From positions 1 to 18,561 of the forward strand of contig QCWE01000007.1 in the NCBI GenBank assembly GCA_003149555.1: a DNA stretch of 18,561 nt, in the 5' to 3' direction. Positions 1 to 8,364 of the stretch are shown piece by piece; the first letter of the stretch is position 1; each line of letters opens with the position of its first letter. The stretch comes from Candidatus Aquiluna sp. XM-24bin5 (GTDB lineage Bacteria; Actinomycetota; Actinomycetia; Actinomycetales; Microbacteriaceae). Position numbers and translations under genes: made by a program. The notes under the pieces are model-generated. The model worked only from the letters and a program-made list of their open reading frames with translations, was not told the origin of the DNA and searched no databases.

Positions 1-69
1 CGCAAGGTCGATGGCTGGGAAACCCTCTCTAAGCCCCTCGAACCCATGCCCCTTGACCTCGCAGCCTAA
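1..69 (+). CDS. C-terminal end of an unidentified protein (cut by the window edge)
   Basis: An open frame runs from the first base to a TAA at 67-69 and encodes 22 residues ending in PMPLDLAA. The frame is open across the whole stretch and is followed by non-coding sequence, so it is probably the tail of a real gene that begins outside the window. The family cannot be told from 22 residues. A transposase or other mobile-element protein is one guess, because the other end of the window carries a transposase remnant, but nothing in this tail proves it. Confidence 0.4.
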   Translation, partial: RKVDGWETLSKPLEPMPLDLAA

Positions 70-352
70 AACATCGATCCATCACATGCTCGGAGCGCGC
101 CGCTAGGCAATTTCCACAGCATTCGCGACACGACCCATACAGGGACCGAATAGCTTTTGTCTGAACGCATCAGACTCAGAAAAAACTTGTGAGCCAACAA
201 ATTTCGTTTGGATAATACAAGCAAACCAATATCTGAGCTGTCACTTGTGGATAGTACCCATTTTTCAGCCGGAAAGTGCAAATTTTGCGTTCGGTGTGAG
301 GTGGATAACGTGTTAGCGTGCTTTGAAGTAGTAAAGCCACAGGGCCCTTAAA
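70..352. other. Intergenic region upstream of the TPS operon
   Basis: I see no convincing gene in these 283 bases. They contain a short perfect dyad (GTCTGA, 5-base loop, TCAGAC) at 159-175, a candidate sigma-70 type promoter at 187-216, and an 8-base palindrome AGGGCCCT at 341-348. The AGGG of that palindrome lies just ahead of the GTG start at 353 and could serve as a weak ribosome binding site. The stretch most likely holds the promoter and leader of the two-partner secretion operon. Confidence 0.5.
187..216 (+). promoter_or_regulatory. Candidate promoter of the TPS operon
   Basis: TTGTGA at 187-192 (four of six matches to TTGACA) and GATAAT at 211-216 (five of six matches to TATAAT) are separated by 18 bases. 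They lie about 135 bases upstream of the first gene of the block. This is a pattern match only. AT-rich DNA produces such matches by chance, and no operator is obvious beside it. Confidence 0.3.
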
Positions 353-2080
353 GTGTTTCATATCATTGTCGAAAAAACAGTCCGTAAGTTTCTTACGATC
401 ACATCGTTAAGTGTGGCATTGTGCATTGGGCAACCGTCGTTCGGACAGACAACTGCGAGCCAGATTACACCGGAAACATTAACCCCAGAGTTACGTCAGC
501 TGGATGGCTCGATTATATTTTCTGGACAACCTGGGACGCAGGCACCACCGGGCGCGGAAGCCATTGGCGTTACTCTTGCAGCAGTTGATTTGCAGGGTGG
601 ACTGTCCGAAATGGCCTCCGCGCATACGACATTTGTTGCGCGTTTGACCCGTGGTCGAATTCCCGTTTCCGAGCTCTTTGATGCCACGTCAGAACTCGAA
701 GCTGCCTATGCATCTGAAGGTTATGTATTAAGCCGGGTGATGCTTCCACAACAGTCTTTGCGTGATGGAGGCGTTCTTCGCGTTGTCGTCGTAAACGGAT
801 TTGTTGAAGAAATCGACACGACCTCTGTACCCGACCAAACACGTGCACGAATTGAAGGCCTGACCAAACCTCTCATTGGTCGCCCGGGGCTTACCCAAGA
901 TGAGCTTGAGCGACAGCTCCTACTAGCAGGAGACACACCGGGGACAGCACTACGCACAGCGTTGGGTGCAGGCAAAGAGCAAGGCGGTGCGCTAATTGTT
1001 TTGGAACCCGAATTCAGGCCAATTACAGGATTTGTTGGTGCCGGCACACCGGCGAGCGACGATCTTGGAAAAATGAAGTTTGATTTTGGTCTAGAATTTA
1101 ACAGCCCTCTCCGTTTTGGCGAAACAATTTATTTGCGCGTCGGAGGGGCTCCAGATGAAATTTTAACGGCGGACCCTGTTAGCCGAATACTCGCCCTAGG
1201 CGCTGTTGTTCCACTGGGCTTTTCTGGACTTACGTTGAACGGTGAAATTACAGATGCACGTACAACACAAACCGATACGTTGTCGCCTACCAGATCGAGT
1301 TTTAGCCGCAAGTCATTACGTTTAGCATACCCATTTATTCGCTCGCGAACGGTGAATTTAGATGGGGTCCTTTCGCTTGACCATCAAACAGATGCACAAG
1401 ATCTCATAGGGGGAGCGCGCATCTACGAAGATCGCATCTCGGTGTTACGCTTCGGTGGCACTGTAAATGTGATCCACGAGAAGCAAGCAGTGACGTCGGC
1501 CGGCATGACCCTGTCTCAAGGCCTGAATGTCTTTGACGCACGTTCGAAAAAGGATGCATTATCAAGTGGGGTGCCTCTCTCTCGATCTGGTGCTGATGCT
1601 GTCTTCACCAAGCTTGTTGGCTCGATTAGCCATCAAAGATCTCTAAACGATGCTTTGACTTTATCTGTTGTCGGGCGTTTCCAGAGTTCTTTTGGGGATG
1701 CATTGGTTACTTCAGAGCAAATGACTTTGGTGGGGCCAAACGAACTTTCCTCATTTAATAGTGGCTCCTTGCGCGGTGATAGCGGATGGGTTGTTCGATC
1801 GGAGCTATCCACAAGGTTCAGCACCGATATTGGACAAATACCGGTACTGTTCAGCCCATATGCCTTTTGGGGATTTGGATCTGTGTTGCTCGAGAACCCA
1901 ACGGCAACCGAGCGCGCCCACACTCAGGCCAAATCGTATGGCATTGGTGTGGATATCTTCGCGCAGACAAATTCAAATTTTAGGTCCAACAGCATGCGTG
2001 TTGAGTTTGGCCGGGGAGAACGGAATGATGGAGAGCCAAGTGAAAATCGGTTCAGCTTCGTGTCAAATTTCCGGTTTTGA
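353..2080 (+). CDS. TpsB outer-membrane transporter (ShlB/FhaC/HecB family)
   Basis: Predicted outer-membrane beta-barrel that exports the TpsA protein encoded next to it (type Vb, two-partner secretion). The 575 residues fit the family length. Residues 1-31 look like a signal peptide (KTVRK, then a hydrophobic stretch, ending at SFGQ). Residues about 70-150 match a POTRA_2 domain, with the typical GYVLSRVMLPQQ and LRVVVVNGFVEEI strands. A second POTRA-like part runs to about 225, then the barrel follows, ending in SFVSNFRF with a terminal Phe. The start is GTG 353; there is no in-frame ATG before residue 87. The loop-6 signature is unusual: where FhaC-type proteins have VRGY/F, the aligned residues are LSSF (465-468), with LRGD at 473-476. 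Its last 56 bases overlap the start of the TpsA gene. Family assignment is strong; substrate pairing is inferred from gene order. Confidence 0.9.
   Translation: MFHIIVEKTVRKFLTITSLSVALCIGQPSFGQTTASQITPETLTPELRQLDGSIIFSGQPGTQAPPGAEAIGVTLAAVDLQGGLSEMASAHTTFVARLTRGRIPVSELFDATSELEAAYASEGYVLSRVMLPQQSLRDGGVLRVVVVNGFVEEIDTTSVPDQTRARIEGLTKPLIGRPGLTQDELERQLLLAGDTPGTALRTALGAGKEQGGALIVLEPEFRPITGFVGAGTPASDDLGKMKFDFGLEFNSPLRFGETIYLRVGGAPDEILTADPVSRILALGAVVPLGFSGLTLNGEITDARTTQTDTLSPTRSSFSRKSLRLAYPFIRSRTVNLDGVLSLDHQTDAQDLIGGARIYEDRISVLRFGGTVNVIHEKQAVTSAGMTLSQGLNVFDARSKKDALSSGVPLSRSGADAVFTKLVGSISHQRSLNDALTLSVVGRFQSSFGDALVTSEQMTLVGPNELSSFNSGSLRGDSGWVVRSELSTRFSTDIGQIPVLFSPYAFWGFGSVLLENPTATERAHTQAKSYGIGVDIFAQTNSNFRSNSMRVEFGRGERNDGEPSENRFSFVSNFRF
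2013..2020 (+). promoter_or_regulatory. Ribosome binding site that sets the TpsA start
   Basis: GGGGAGAA lies inside the 3' end of the TpsB gene, four bases before the tandem ATGATG at 2025-2030. It is the best Shine-Dalgarno match near the signal peptide of the downstream gene. It supports a start at 2025 (or 2028) rather than 1761, where the open frame itself begins; the extra 88 residues there are only a shadow of the TpsB gene. Confidence 0.65.
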
Positions 2081-5000
2081 TACGCTGAGTAAGCTGCGCA
2101 CTTGTTTGTTGCTGACTGTGGCAGCTACATGTTTGCCACATGCAGTTTATGCAGATCTTACTCTTCCGCAGGATCCCAGTGTGGTAAGTGGTGGTGTAAA
2201 TATTACCATAACTGACAATTCGAAAATGAGGCTTTCACAGAGCCAAGATCGAGCTGTTGTAAATTGGGGTAGTTTTTCGGTTGGACGAGAAGCGCACCTA
2301 GATATTCAGCAGCCAGCGGCATCTTCAGCAATACTCAATCGAGTGACAGGCGATACGACCAGTGAGATCCATGGGCGCATAACAGCAAATGGGCAGGTAT
2401 ATTTGGTCAATCCAAACGGGATATTTATTGGACCTGATGGTGCCGTGGACGCAAGCGCATTTGTTGCATCAAGCTTGAACATTGAAGATGCTGATTTTCA
2501 GAAAGAAGCATTAAAGTTTCGGGGCTTGGGTGCGTCAGCCAAGGTCGAGAATGCAGGGCGTGTAACGATCACGCCAGGAGGCTATGCCGCATTTCTTGGA
2601 GGTCAGGTCCGCAATTCAGGTACTGTGACAGTACCAAGGGGACGTGTTGGGTTTGGAGCCGGAGAGCGGGTTACTCTGGATCTCTCCGGTGATGGTTTCC
2701 TAGAAGTCGCGTTACCTTCTGATTTGGAGGATAAAAGCGCATTGATCGATAATTCCGGTGTCGTCAGTTCTAATGGTGGTCTCATTGAGATGCGCGCCGC
2801 AACAGCACGTGAAGCTGTACGTAATGCTGTCAATTTGAGTGGTGTTGCTGAAGCACGGTCTGTTTCTATGCAAGGTGGAACCATCATTCTTGGAGGGGGT
2901 GATGGGGGGCGGGTAACTATCTCTGGTAAAGTTTCCACTCAGGCGTCCAGAGCAAAAATCGAAGTTCTGGAATCCAAACGTCCTCGTATGCGCGGCGGAC
3001 AGGTGGATATAACAGGTTCAGAAATTGTCCTGGACGGAGCTTCACTTAATGCCAGTGGTGATGCCGGAGGTGGATTGATCCGAATTGGTGGAGATTTCTT
3101 CGGACAAGGCGAACTACAGTCCGCCCAAACCCTCTCGGTAGATGCCAAAACGCACATTTCCGTTGATGCGCTCGAAGATGGCGACGGCGGTAGGGTTGTG
3201 TTGTGGTCTGATCTGTTAACGAATTTTGCAGGAGAAATTTCTGCGCGGGGCGGCGCTTCTAGCGGTGATGGCGGTTTTGTTGAAGTCTCAAGTAAGCAGG
3301 TGTTGAGATATTCTGGAATTGCTGACCGGCGTGCGCCCAATGGCGTTTGGGGGACTCTTCTTCTTGATCCGGAAAACATTACCATCAACCCAGGTGAGGG
3401 TGGAGAAGATGGGCTCGAAGAAAATCTAGAGCTTGGCGATGTTATATTAGATACAACAAGTGATTCCAACGAGTCTGGAAACATAACCATCAATGCGAAT
3501 ATAGACTGGTCCGCCGAAACGGAATTAGCGTTTGTAGCAGATAACGATATCCTACTTAACGGATCTTTAAATGGTCCAAATGGATCAGTGGTGTTGGATG
3601 CTATAGGGGATATATTCCTGTATGGCCCCATTACAACAAATACTCTCAGCTTTAGTGCAGGATCAATTATTCCGGATGCAAATAGCGCAATTAATGTATC
3701 AAATTTCTCAATAAGTGATGGGGATTGGATTCAAATCAATGATCCACTCCCAACTTTTGTTGTAACGTCCGAATTTGACGCCGTTTCATTCAACTCTTTT
3801 GTACGCGCGCGCTCTGGAAACGGAGAGCTCGCCAATCCTTATATCTTATCCGACATTTATGGTGTTCAAGGGATGACATCCCCTGGGCAAACGGACAAGC
3901 ATTATGCTTTATCTAATGACATTGATGCCGGTGTGACTGAAGGCTGGACTTATGGCTCTCGTGAGGGCTTCCTACCAATCTGGGCGTTCGCCGGCTCGTT
4001 GGAAGGTAATGGATACACAATTTCCAATCTTTACTCACTTCCGTTCAATGGTAAGGGAGTAGATCAAGGTGGAATGTTTGATACCATCTGGTGGACCGGA
4101 ACCGTTCGAAATTTACGCCTCAGTAACGCCTCTATATTCGGCAGCTCAGCAGGTATTCTAGCTGGCTCGAATTTCGGTTTGATTGAAAATGTTTGGGTGG
4201 ATGGAGAGGTGCGGGGACAGGCCGGAGGTGTCGGTGGACTAGTTGGTTCCAATGGTGGAGTTATAAACGATAGTGTGGCCAATGTCTTTGTTGAAGCCGA
4301 TGATTCACCGATTGTCGAAGGTGATTTTGATGGTGGGGGTTCTGTTGCAGTTGGTGGCTTTGTCGGTGACAACTTTGGAACGATCAACCGATCACATGCC
4401 TTGGGTGATGTAAGTGTCTCAAATATTTTTGGAACAAGTATTCGCGCTGGTGGATTTGTAGGCTGGGAGAGTTCTTTCCTAGAAGATGCATCAGCGACCA
4501 TTAATGATAGCTATGCTCTGGGTTCGGTTGATGTCGAAAGCAATGTTGGTGACGCAGTCGATGTTCGAGCGGGCGGGTTTGTCGGAGATCTTCAAGGACC
4601 TGTAAACAGATCTTTTTCCACTGGAACGGTGACTGTAATTGGAGATGCCACTGTAGAGCGAGGTGGATTTGCTGGAGCAGATCAAACCGGTGGAACAGAA
4701 GGCAACAGCAGTTTTTGGGATAGAGACACATCGGGTCTTGAAACCAGTGCTGCTGGGACCAGCCTAAGTACTCAACAATTTCAAAATACAGAGACGTTTA
4801 TTTCTATCGGTGAAGAGGTCAGCTGGGATTTCAATAGTGTTTGGGCGCCCGGTGATGCTGGATTTTACCCTGTTAATTACTCCACAAGTCCAGTGATACT
4901 GGCAACACCGAATCCCATTACTGTGCAGTATGGACTTACTGGGGTCACTCCCACAACAGGTAGTATTGTTGGGGGACCGTCTCTCTTTATCTTTGATGAC

Positions 5001-6290
5001 GAGGAGGATACTTTAAACACTGCACCTGTTTTCCAGCCTCCCTTTAACTATTCGTCACGTAATGTTGGGGCGCGTACGTTTACTCTTCCAACAACTGAGT
5101 TGCTGAGTGCAAACGGTGTTTCTTATCGTGTGATTGATCGGCCCGGAAGTGCGTCGATATCTGCCGCGTCTCTGACGGTGCGCGCGGATGACCAGACGAA
5201 GACGTATGGGACGGGATTGAACCCGCTTGGGAGCGAGTTCACGATCACGGCGGGCACGCTGTTCTTCGAGGATGCGCTTGAGAGCGTGGTGCTGTCGAGC
5301 GCGGGCTTTGCATCGGATGCGTCGGTTTCCGGGAGCCCGTATGAGATTGCGGCGTCGGGTGCGGTTGGGTCTGGCCTGTCGAACTACGCGATTGAGTATG
5401 TATCGGGAGATCTGACGGTTGACCCTGCGTCTCTGACGGTACGTGCGGATGACCAGACGAAGCTTGAAGGCGAAGAGTTCTCTTTCAATGGAACCGAGTT
5501 TTCGGTTGAAGGCTTACTGTTTGATTCCACTGTGCGCAGTGTATCGTTGTCGAGCCAAGGTGCTGAAAGAGATGCTGCTGCACTTGAGAGCCCGTTTGTT
5601 ATTTCGATAGGTCAACCTGTTGGAAATGGGCTGGAAAATTACGACATCACCTTTGTTCCTGGAACACTTTTTGTAGACCCTGTGGCTGTAAGCATTGCAC
5701 CTCCATTGGACTTCAACAACGAACCACTTGTGAATCCACGTGATGAGGTCAAAACTGGACTCGGTGACAGGGATAATACGTCCCAGTTGGAGACCCGTGA
5801 TCCAGTAGAATTAGTCAACGCAAAACAGACGCTTGCTGATGTTGGTAATCTCGTGTCGGATCTTTTAGACGCGATTAATGCCTGTGATCAGCAGAGTGGA
5901 GATGTAAATCGTTATCTCGCGTGTTTGTCGGACGCACTGAACGCCTTTGCTGGAGAATTGGATACCATTTCTACCAATTTGCCGCCTGGAATGCAAAATG
6001 TTGCACAAATTGTGCAAGATGCACGTGTTCAAATCGATACTGCCCGGCAACGAGCGCAAATGCGCCTTGCTACAGCAACGTCGGATGCTGAACGCGATAC
6101 AATTCGTATTGATGCTGTCAATGAGGCACGTGCAGCGCTTACCAACGCATCAAATGAAATACGTAAAGCGATTGCGCTGGTCAAGGTCGAGGATCCTGAA
6201 TTGGCCTTAATACAACGTGCAACCATCAACCAAACAGCTTCTGCACTGGATACTGTCGGGATTTCGTTGGCTCGTGCGACTGGACTGTAA
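2025..6290 (+). CDS. TpsA exoprotein: filamentous-haemagglutinin-type adhesin with GLUG and MBG repeats
   Basis: Large secreted protein, 1421 residues, presumably exported by the TpsB encoded just upstream. Residues 1-43 form a long signal peptide ending VYA. The TPS domain follows from residue 44, with VNWGSFSVG, the hallmark NPNG at 129-132, and VASSLNI. A repetitive beta-helix-like region continues to about residue 730. Four GLUG-type repeats lie at about 737-880, followed by the usual SFWDRDTSG sequence. Two MBG-type repeats occupy 1048-1219. The last 170 residues are predicted helical and rich in Arg, Ala and Gln, and contain the only two cysteines of the mature protein (C1287, C1300). 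No C-terminal toxin or nuclease domain is visible and no immunity gene follows, so an adhesin or structural surface protein is more likely than a contact-dependent toxin. The ligand is unknown. Confidence 0.88.
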   Translation: MMESQVKIGSASCQISGFDTLSKLRTCLLLTVAATCLPHAVYADLTLPQDPSVVSGGVNITITDNSKMRLSQSQDRAVVNWGSFSVGREAHLDIQQPAASSAILNRVTGDTTSEIHGRITANGQVYLVNPNGIFIGPDGAVDASAFVASSLNIEDADFQKEALKFRGLGASAKVENAGRVTITPGGYAAFLGGQVRNSGTVTVPRGRVGFGAGERVTLDLSGDGFLEVALPSDLEDKSALIDNSGVVSSNGGLIEMRAATAREAVRNAVNLSGVAEARSVSMQGGTIILGGGDGGRVTISGKVSTQASRAKIEVLESKRPRMRGGQVDITGSEIVLDGASLNASGDAGGGLIRIGGDFFGQGELQSAQTLSVDAKTHISVDALEDGDGGRVVLWSDLLTNFAGEISARGGASSGDGGFVEVSSKQVLRYSGIADRRAPNGVWGTLLLDPENITINPGEGGEDGLEENLELGDVILDTTSDSNESGNITINANIDWSAETELAFVADNDILLNGSLNGPNGSVVLDAIGDIFLYGPITTNTLSFSAGSIIPDANSAINVSNFSISDGDWIQINDPLPTFVVTSEFDAVSFNSFVRARSGNGELANPYILSDIYGVQGMTSPGQTDKHYALSNDIDAGVTEGWTYGSREGFLPIWAFAGSLEGNGYTISNLYSLPFNGKGVDQGGMFDTIWWTGTVRNLRLSNASIFGSSAGILAGSNFGLIENVWVDGEVRGQAGGVGGLVGSNGGVINDSVANVFVEADDSPIVEGDFDGGGSVAVGGFVGDNFGTINRSHALGDVSVSNIFGTSIRAGGFVGWESSFLEDASATINDSYALGSVDVESNVGDAVDVRAGGFVGDLQGPVNRSFSTGTVTVIGDATVERGGFAGADQTGGTEGNSSFWDRDTSGLETSAAGTSLSTQQFQNTETFISIGEEVSWDFNSVWAPGDAGFYPVNYSTSPVILATPNPITVQYGLTGVTPTTGSIVGGPSLFIFDDEEDTLNTAPVFQPPFNYSSRNVGARTFTLPTTELLSANGVSYRVIDRPGSASISAASLTVRADDQTKTYGTGLNPLGSEFTITAGTLFFEDALESVVLSSAGFASDASVSGSPYEIAASGAVGSGLSNYAIEYVSGDLTVDPASLTVRADDQTKLEGEEFSFNGTEFSVEGLLFDSTVRSVSLSSQGAERDAAALESPFVISIGQPVGNGLENYDITFVPGTLFVDPVAVSIAPPLDFNNEPLVNPRDEVKTGLGDRDNTSQLETRDPVELVNAKQTLADVGNLVSDLLDAINACDQQSGDVNRYLACLSDALNAFAGELDTISTNLPPGMQNVAQIVQDARVQIDTARQRAQMRLATATSDAERDTIRIDAVNEARAALTNASNEIRKAIALVKVEDPELALIQRATINQTASALDTVGISLARATGL
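4233..4641 (+). repeat. Four GLUG-type repeats within TpsA
   Basis: Repeat units begin at about 4233 (GGLVGSNGG), 4353 (GGFVGDNFG), 4449 (GGFVGWESS) and 4572 (GGFVGDLQG). Each is followed by a sequence of the type INxSxAxGxV. Units are about 96-123 bases apart and diverged at the DNA level, so they look old rather than recently amplified. GLUG repeats are common in bacterial surface and secreted adhesins. Confidence 0.75.
5166..5681 (+). repeat. Two tandem MBG-type repeats within TpsA; the first is a GC-rich patch
   Basis: Unit 1 is 5166-5426 (87 codons) and unit 2 is 5427-5681 (85 codons). Both start ASLTVRADDQTK and end with a (V)DP. The first 36 bases of each unit match with two mismatches (5166-5201 against 5427-5462); after that the units diverge strongly. 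By hand count, 5161-5460 is 186/300 GC (62 %), while the 120 bases on either side are each 57/120 (47.5 %). Codons in the patch shift to GCG, ACG, AGC and CTG. This looks like a module copied or recombined in from elsewhere, with the right edge lying inside the second copy of the shared 36 bases. Confidence 0.8.
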
Positions 6291-6306
6291 ATTTGAAGTT
6301 GAACTC

Positions 6307-8295
6307 GTGCGTATATCTGGTCAACAGACTATTGGCCGGTCTCGTCGTTTTTTCTCATTTCTACAATTAAGATTTGAGCACTTCTTACTGTCGTTTGTGC
6401 TTGTCGTGTTTGGCAGCTGTGCTGTGCTTGCGGAGGAACGGGTCGCACTCGTTATTGGTAATTCAGATTATGCTTATGTTTCTCCATTGGATAACCCCAA
6501 GAACGATGCAGTAGACATTTCTTTAGCGCTGGAAGGATTGGGCTTCGAAGTTCTCTTGAGCATGGATCAGTCGCGGTCGGATTTGCGCGAAAATATCGAA
6601 AAGTTTGGCGCACTTTCAGAAAATGCTGATGCTGTCTTGTTGTACTATGCTGGACATGGGTTTCAGGTAAACGGTACCAACTTCCTGTTACCAGTCGATG
6701 CACAGCTCGGAGGCATTCAAGATTTAAATGAAGAAGCGCTTCCGTTGTCAGATATTTTGCGTGTGATAGACGGCTCTACCGGCCTCAAATTGATATTTCT
6801 GGATGCATGCCGGGACAATCCTTTTGGCTCAGAGTTGGGTGATTTTCCTAATGTGAGCGGGGGACTTGCCAGAGTTGGGACGGACGCTGATTACATGTTC
6901 GTGTATGCAACTCAGCCTGACAATGTTGCTTATGACGGTACGGGTAGAAACAGTTTTTTTACCGAGGCAGTATTAAGCCATATCTATAGCCCTGGCCAAG
7001 ATATTCAACAAATGATGATCAACGTCCGCCGTGATGTGATCGCTGCGACTGGCGGAAGGCAAATACCATGGGAAAACTCTTCTCTTACGCAGCAGTTTCA
7101 ATTTGTCCAAAGCGCCGTAACGGCCTCTGAAGAAACATTATTGTGGCAGGTTGCAGCCAATGAAGGAGATGCCCAACTGCTGCAACTTTATATGGAGCGC
7201 TATCCGGACGGCGCCCATGTGCAGGATGTTTTGGCCTTTCTCGAAGATGATAGCAGGATACGTGCGCTGCAGTTCCAAGATGAGACTGCAGAGGCACAGC
7301 GAATATGGAACCTAGCACGTCGAACACGCATGCGACCGCTATTAGAATTTTACGTCAAAAATTATCCGGAGGGGAGGAATGTTGCAGAGGCCCAGCGACT
7401 GTTGGAGGTGATTCCGGATGTGCAAGACACTTCGCCTGGATCAGTCTGTGAACGGTTGGCCACTCATCCTCGTGATGCCACTGCGGCGCAACCAGGGGTT
7501 AGTTTTGAGCGCTTACAAAAAAACTCATTGCCTGCAATCCAAGCATGTGCTGCCGCTGCTACCCAGACACCCGAGCTGCCTCACTATACTGCTTTGTTAG
7601 CCCGCGCCACAGCAGCGTCCGGTGATTTGGAACGCGCAGTCTCGCTATACAAAAGTGCGGCGGACCGAGGTGACTTACGAGCAATGGTTAGCCTTGCCCA
7701 ACTTGCTGAAACTGGAAACGGTGTGCCGCAGGACTTCGGTGCCGCTTTAGATCTATATGAACGAGCCGCCGCTGCTGGCAGTATCGATGGCATGATCAAC
7801 CTCGCGGTTATCTTGTTCCAAGGAGGACTTGTAGCTCAAGACACTGAACGTGCCATTGCATTATTGCGTCAGGCAGCGAAATTAGGCTCGCCAAAAGCGA
7901 TCTTTAATCTCGGAGTTCTCGCTCAAGATGGGTTAACGGATACGCCGGAAAATGCACTTGATTACTTCATTGATGCCGCACGTGATGGTGAAATTGAAGG
8001 CTTCCGCGCGGCAGCAATTTTGCTGGATGAAGGCCGAGGTGTAGAGCGTGATGCTGTGCGCGCAGCTGACTTACTACTGCGGGGTGTAGCCGCGGATCGA
8101 GGAGATCTCTTGAAGCAACTGATGAATTCAACAGAACAGTGGTCTCGTGATACTATCCGCGCACTTCAGTCGCGTCTACAAGAAGCAGGTTACTACACTG
8201 CAACCATCGACGGGTTGGCCGGTCCGAGTCTCTCTACGGCCCTTACGCGATGGCGAAATGGTGGATTTCGCGAGGATATCTTAAGTGAAATATAG
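6307..8295 (+). CDS. Exported caspase-family (peptidase C14-like) protein with Sel1 repeats and a PG-binding-like C-terminus
   Basis: Predicted cysteine protease of the bacterial caspase-like group. From GTG 6307 the protein has 662 residues. Residues 1-42 resemble a long signal peptide (Arg-rich start, hydrophobic core, AVLA before EERVAL). The p20-like domain covers about 43-260: ERVALVIGNSDY, YYAGHG with catalytic-type His117, and IFLDACRDNPF with catalytic-type Cys168. Sel1-type repeats occupy about 430-595 (for example GDLRAMVSLAQLAETGNGV). The end, about 615-652, resembles a PG_binding_1 domain (LQSRLQEAGYY, then IDGLAGP). The gene begins 16 bases after the TpsA stop, so co-transcription is likely. 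The start is uncertain: an in-frame GTG at 6217 would add 30 residues encoded within the TpsA gene, and no strong ribosome site marks either. Protease activity and targets are unproven; processing of TpsA is an inference from linkage. Confidence 0.82.
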   Translation: MRISGQQTIGRSRRFFSFLQLRFEHFLLSFVLVVFGSCAVLAEERVALVIGNSDYAYVSPLDNPKNDAVDISLALEGLGFEVLLSMDQSRSDLRENIEKFGALSENADAVLLYYAGHGFQVNGTNFLLPVDAQLGGIQDLNEEALPLSDILRVIDGSTGLKLIFLDACRDNPFGSELGDFPNVSGGLARVGTDADYMFVYATQPDNVAYDGTGRNSFFTEAVLSHIYSPGQDIQQMMINVRRDVIAATGGRQIPWENSSLTQQFQFVQSAVTASEETLLWQVAANEGDAQLLQLYMERYPDGAHVQDVLAFLEDDSRIRALQFQDETAEAQRIWNLARRTRMRPLLEFYVKNYPEGRNVAEAQRLLEVIPDVQDTSPGSVCERLATHPRDATAAQPGVSFERLQKNSLPAIQACAAAATQTPELPHYTALLARATAASGDLERAVSLYKSAADRGDLRAMVSLAQLAETGNGVPQDFGAALDLYERAAAAGSIDGMINLAVILFQGGLVAQDTERAIALLRQAAKLGSPKAIFNLGVLAQDGLTDTPENALDYFIDAARDGEIEGFRAAAILLDEGRGVERDAVRAADLLLRGVAADRGDLLKQLMNSTEQWSRDTIRALQSRLQEAGYYTATIDGLAGPSLSTALTRWRNGGFREDILSEI

Positions 8296-8364
8296 ATAAC
8301 GACCTGATCCAGTCGATATAGGGTGTAAATAAGAATAGCTATCAACATCTCATGGAACATGTGA

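Noticed and set aside
159..175. Stem GTCTGA-N5-TCAGAC as a terminator for the gene at the left edge
   Set aside because: Only 6 bp with no T run on the correct side; too weak to call.
1761..2024. Extension of the TpsA open frame upstream to 1761
   Set aside because: The extra 88 residues are an out-of-frame shadow of the TpsB gene, resemble nothing, and would bury the signal peptide; a good ribosome site points to 2025.
2939..3631. 230-codon open frame on the - strand inside the TpsA gene
   Set aside because: It is the complement of a Gly/Ser/Asp-rich coding repeat, giving a Ser/Pro-rich product with no motif; typical shadow frame.
4233..5681. CRISPR-like repeats
   Set aside because: The repeats are in-frame protein repeats of 85-123 bases, degenerate and without unique spacers.
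5865..6290. Contact-dependent inhibition toxin (CdiA-type) C-terminus
   Set aside because: No VENN-like motif or nuclease-like domain; the tail is a simple helical region and no small immunity gene follows.
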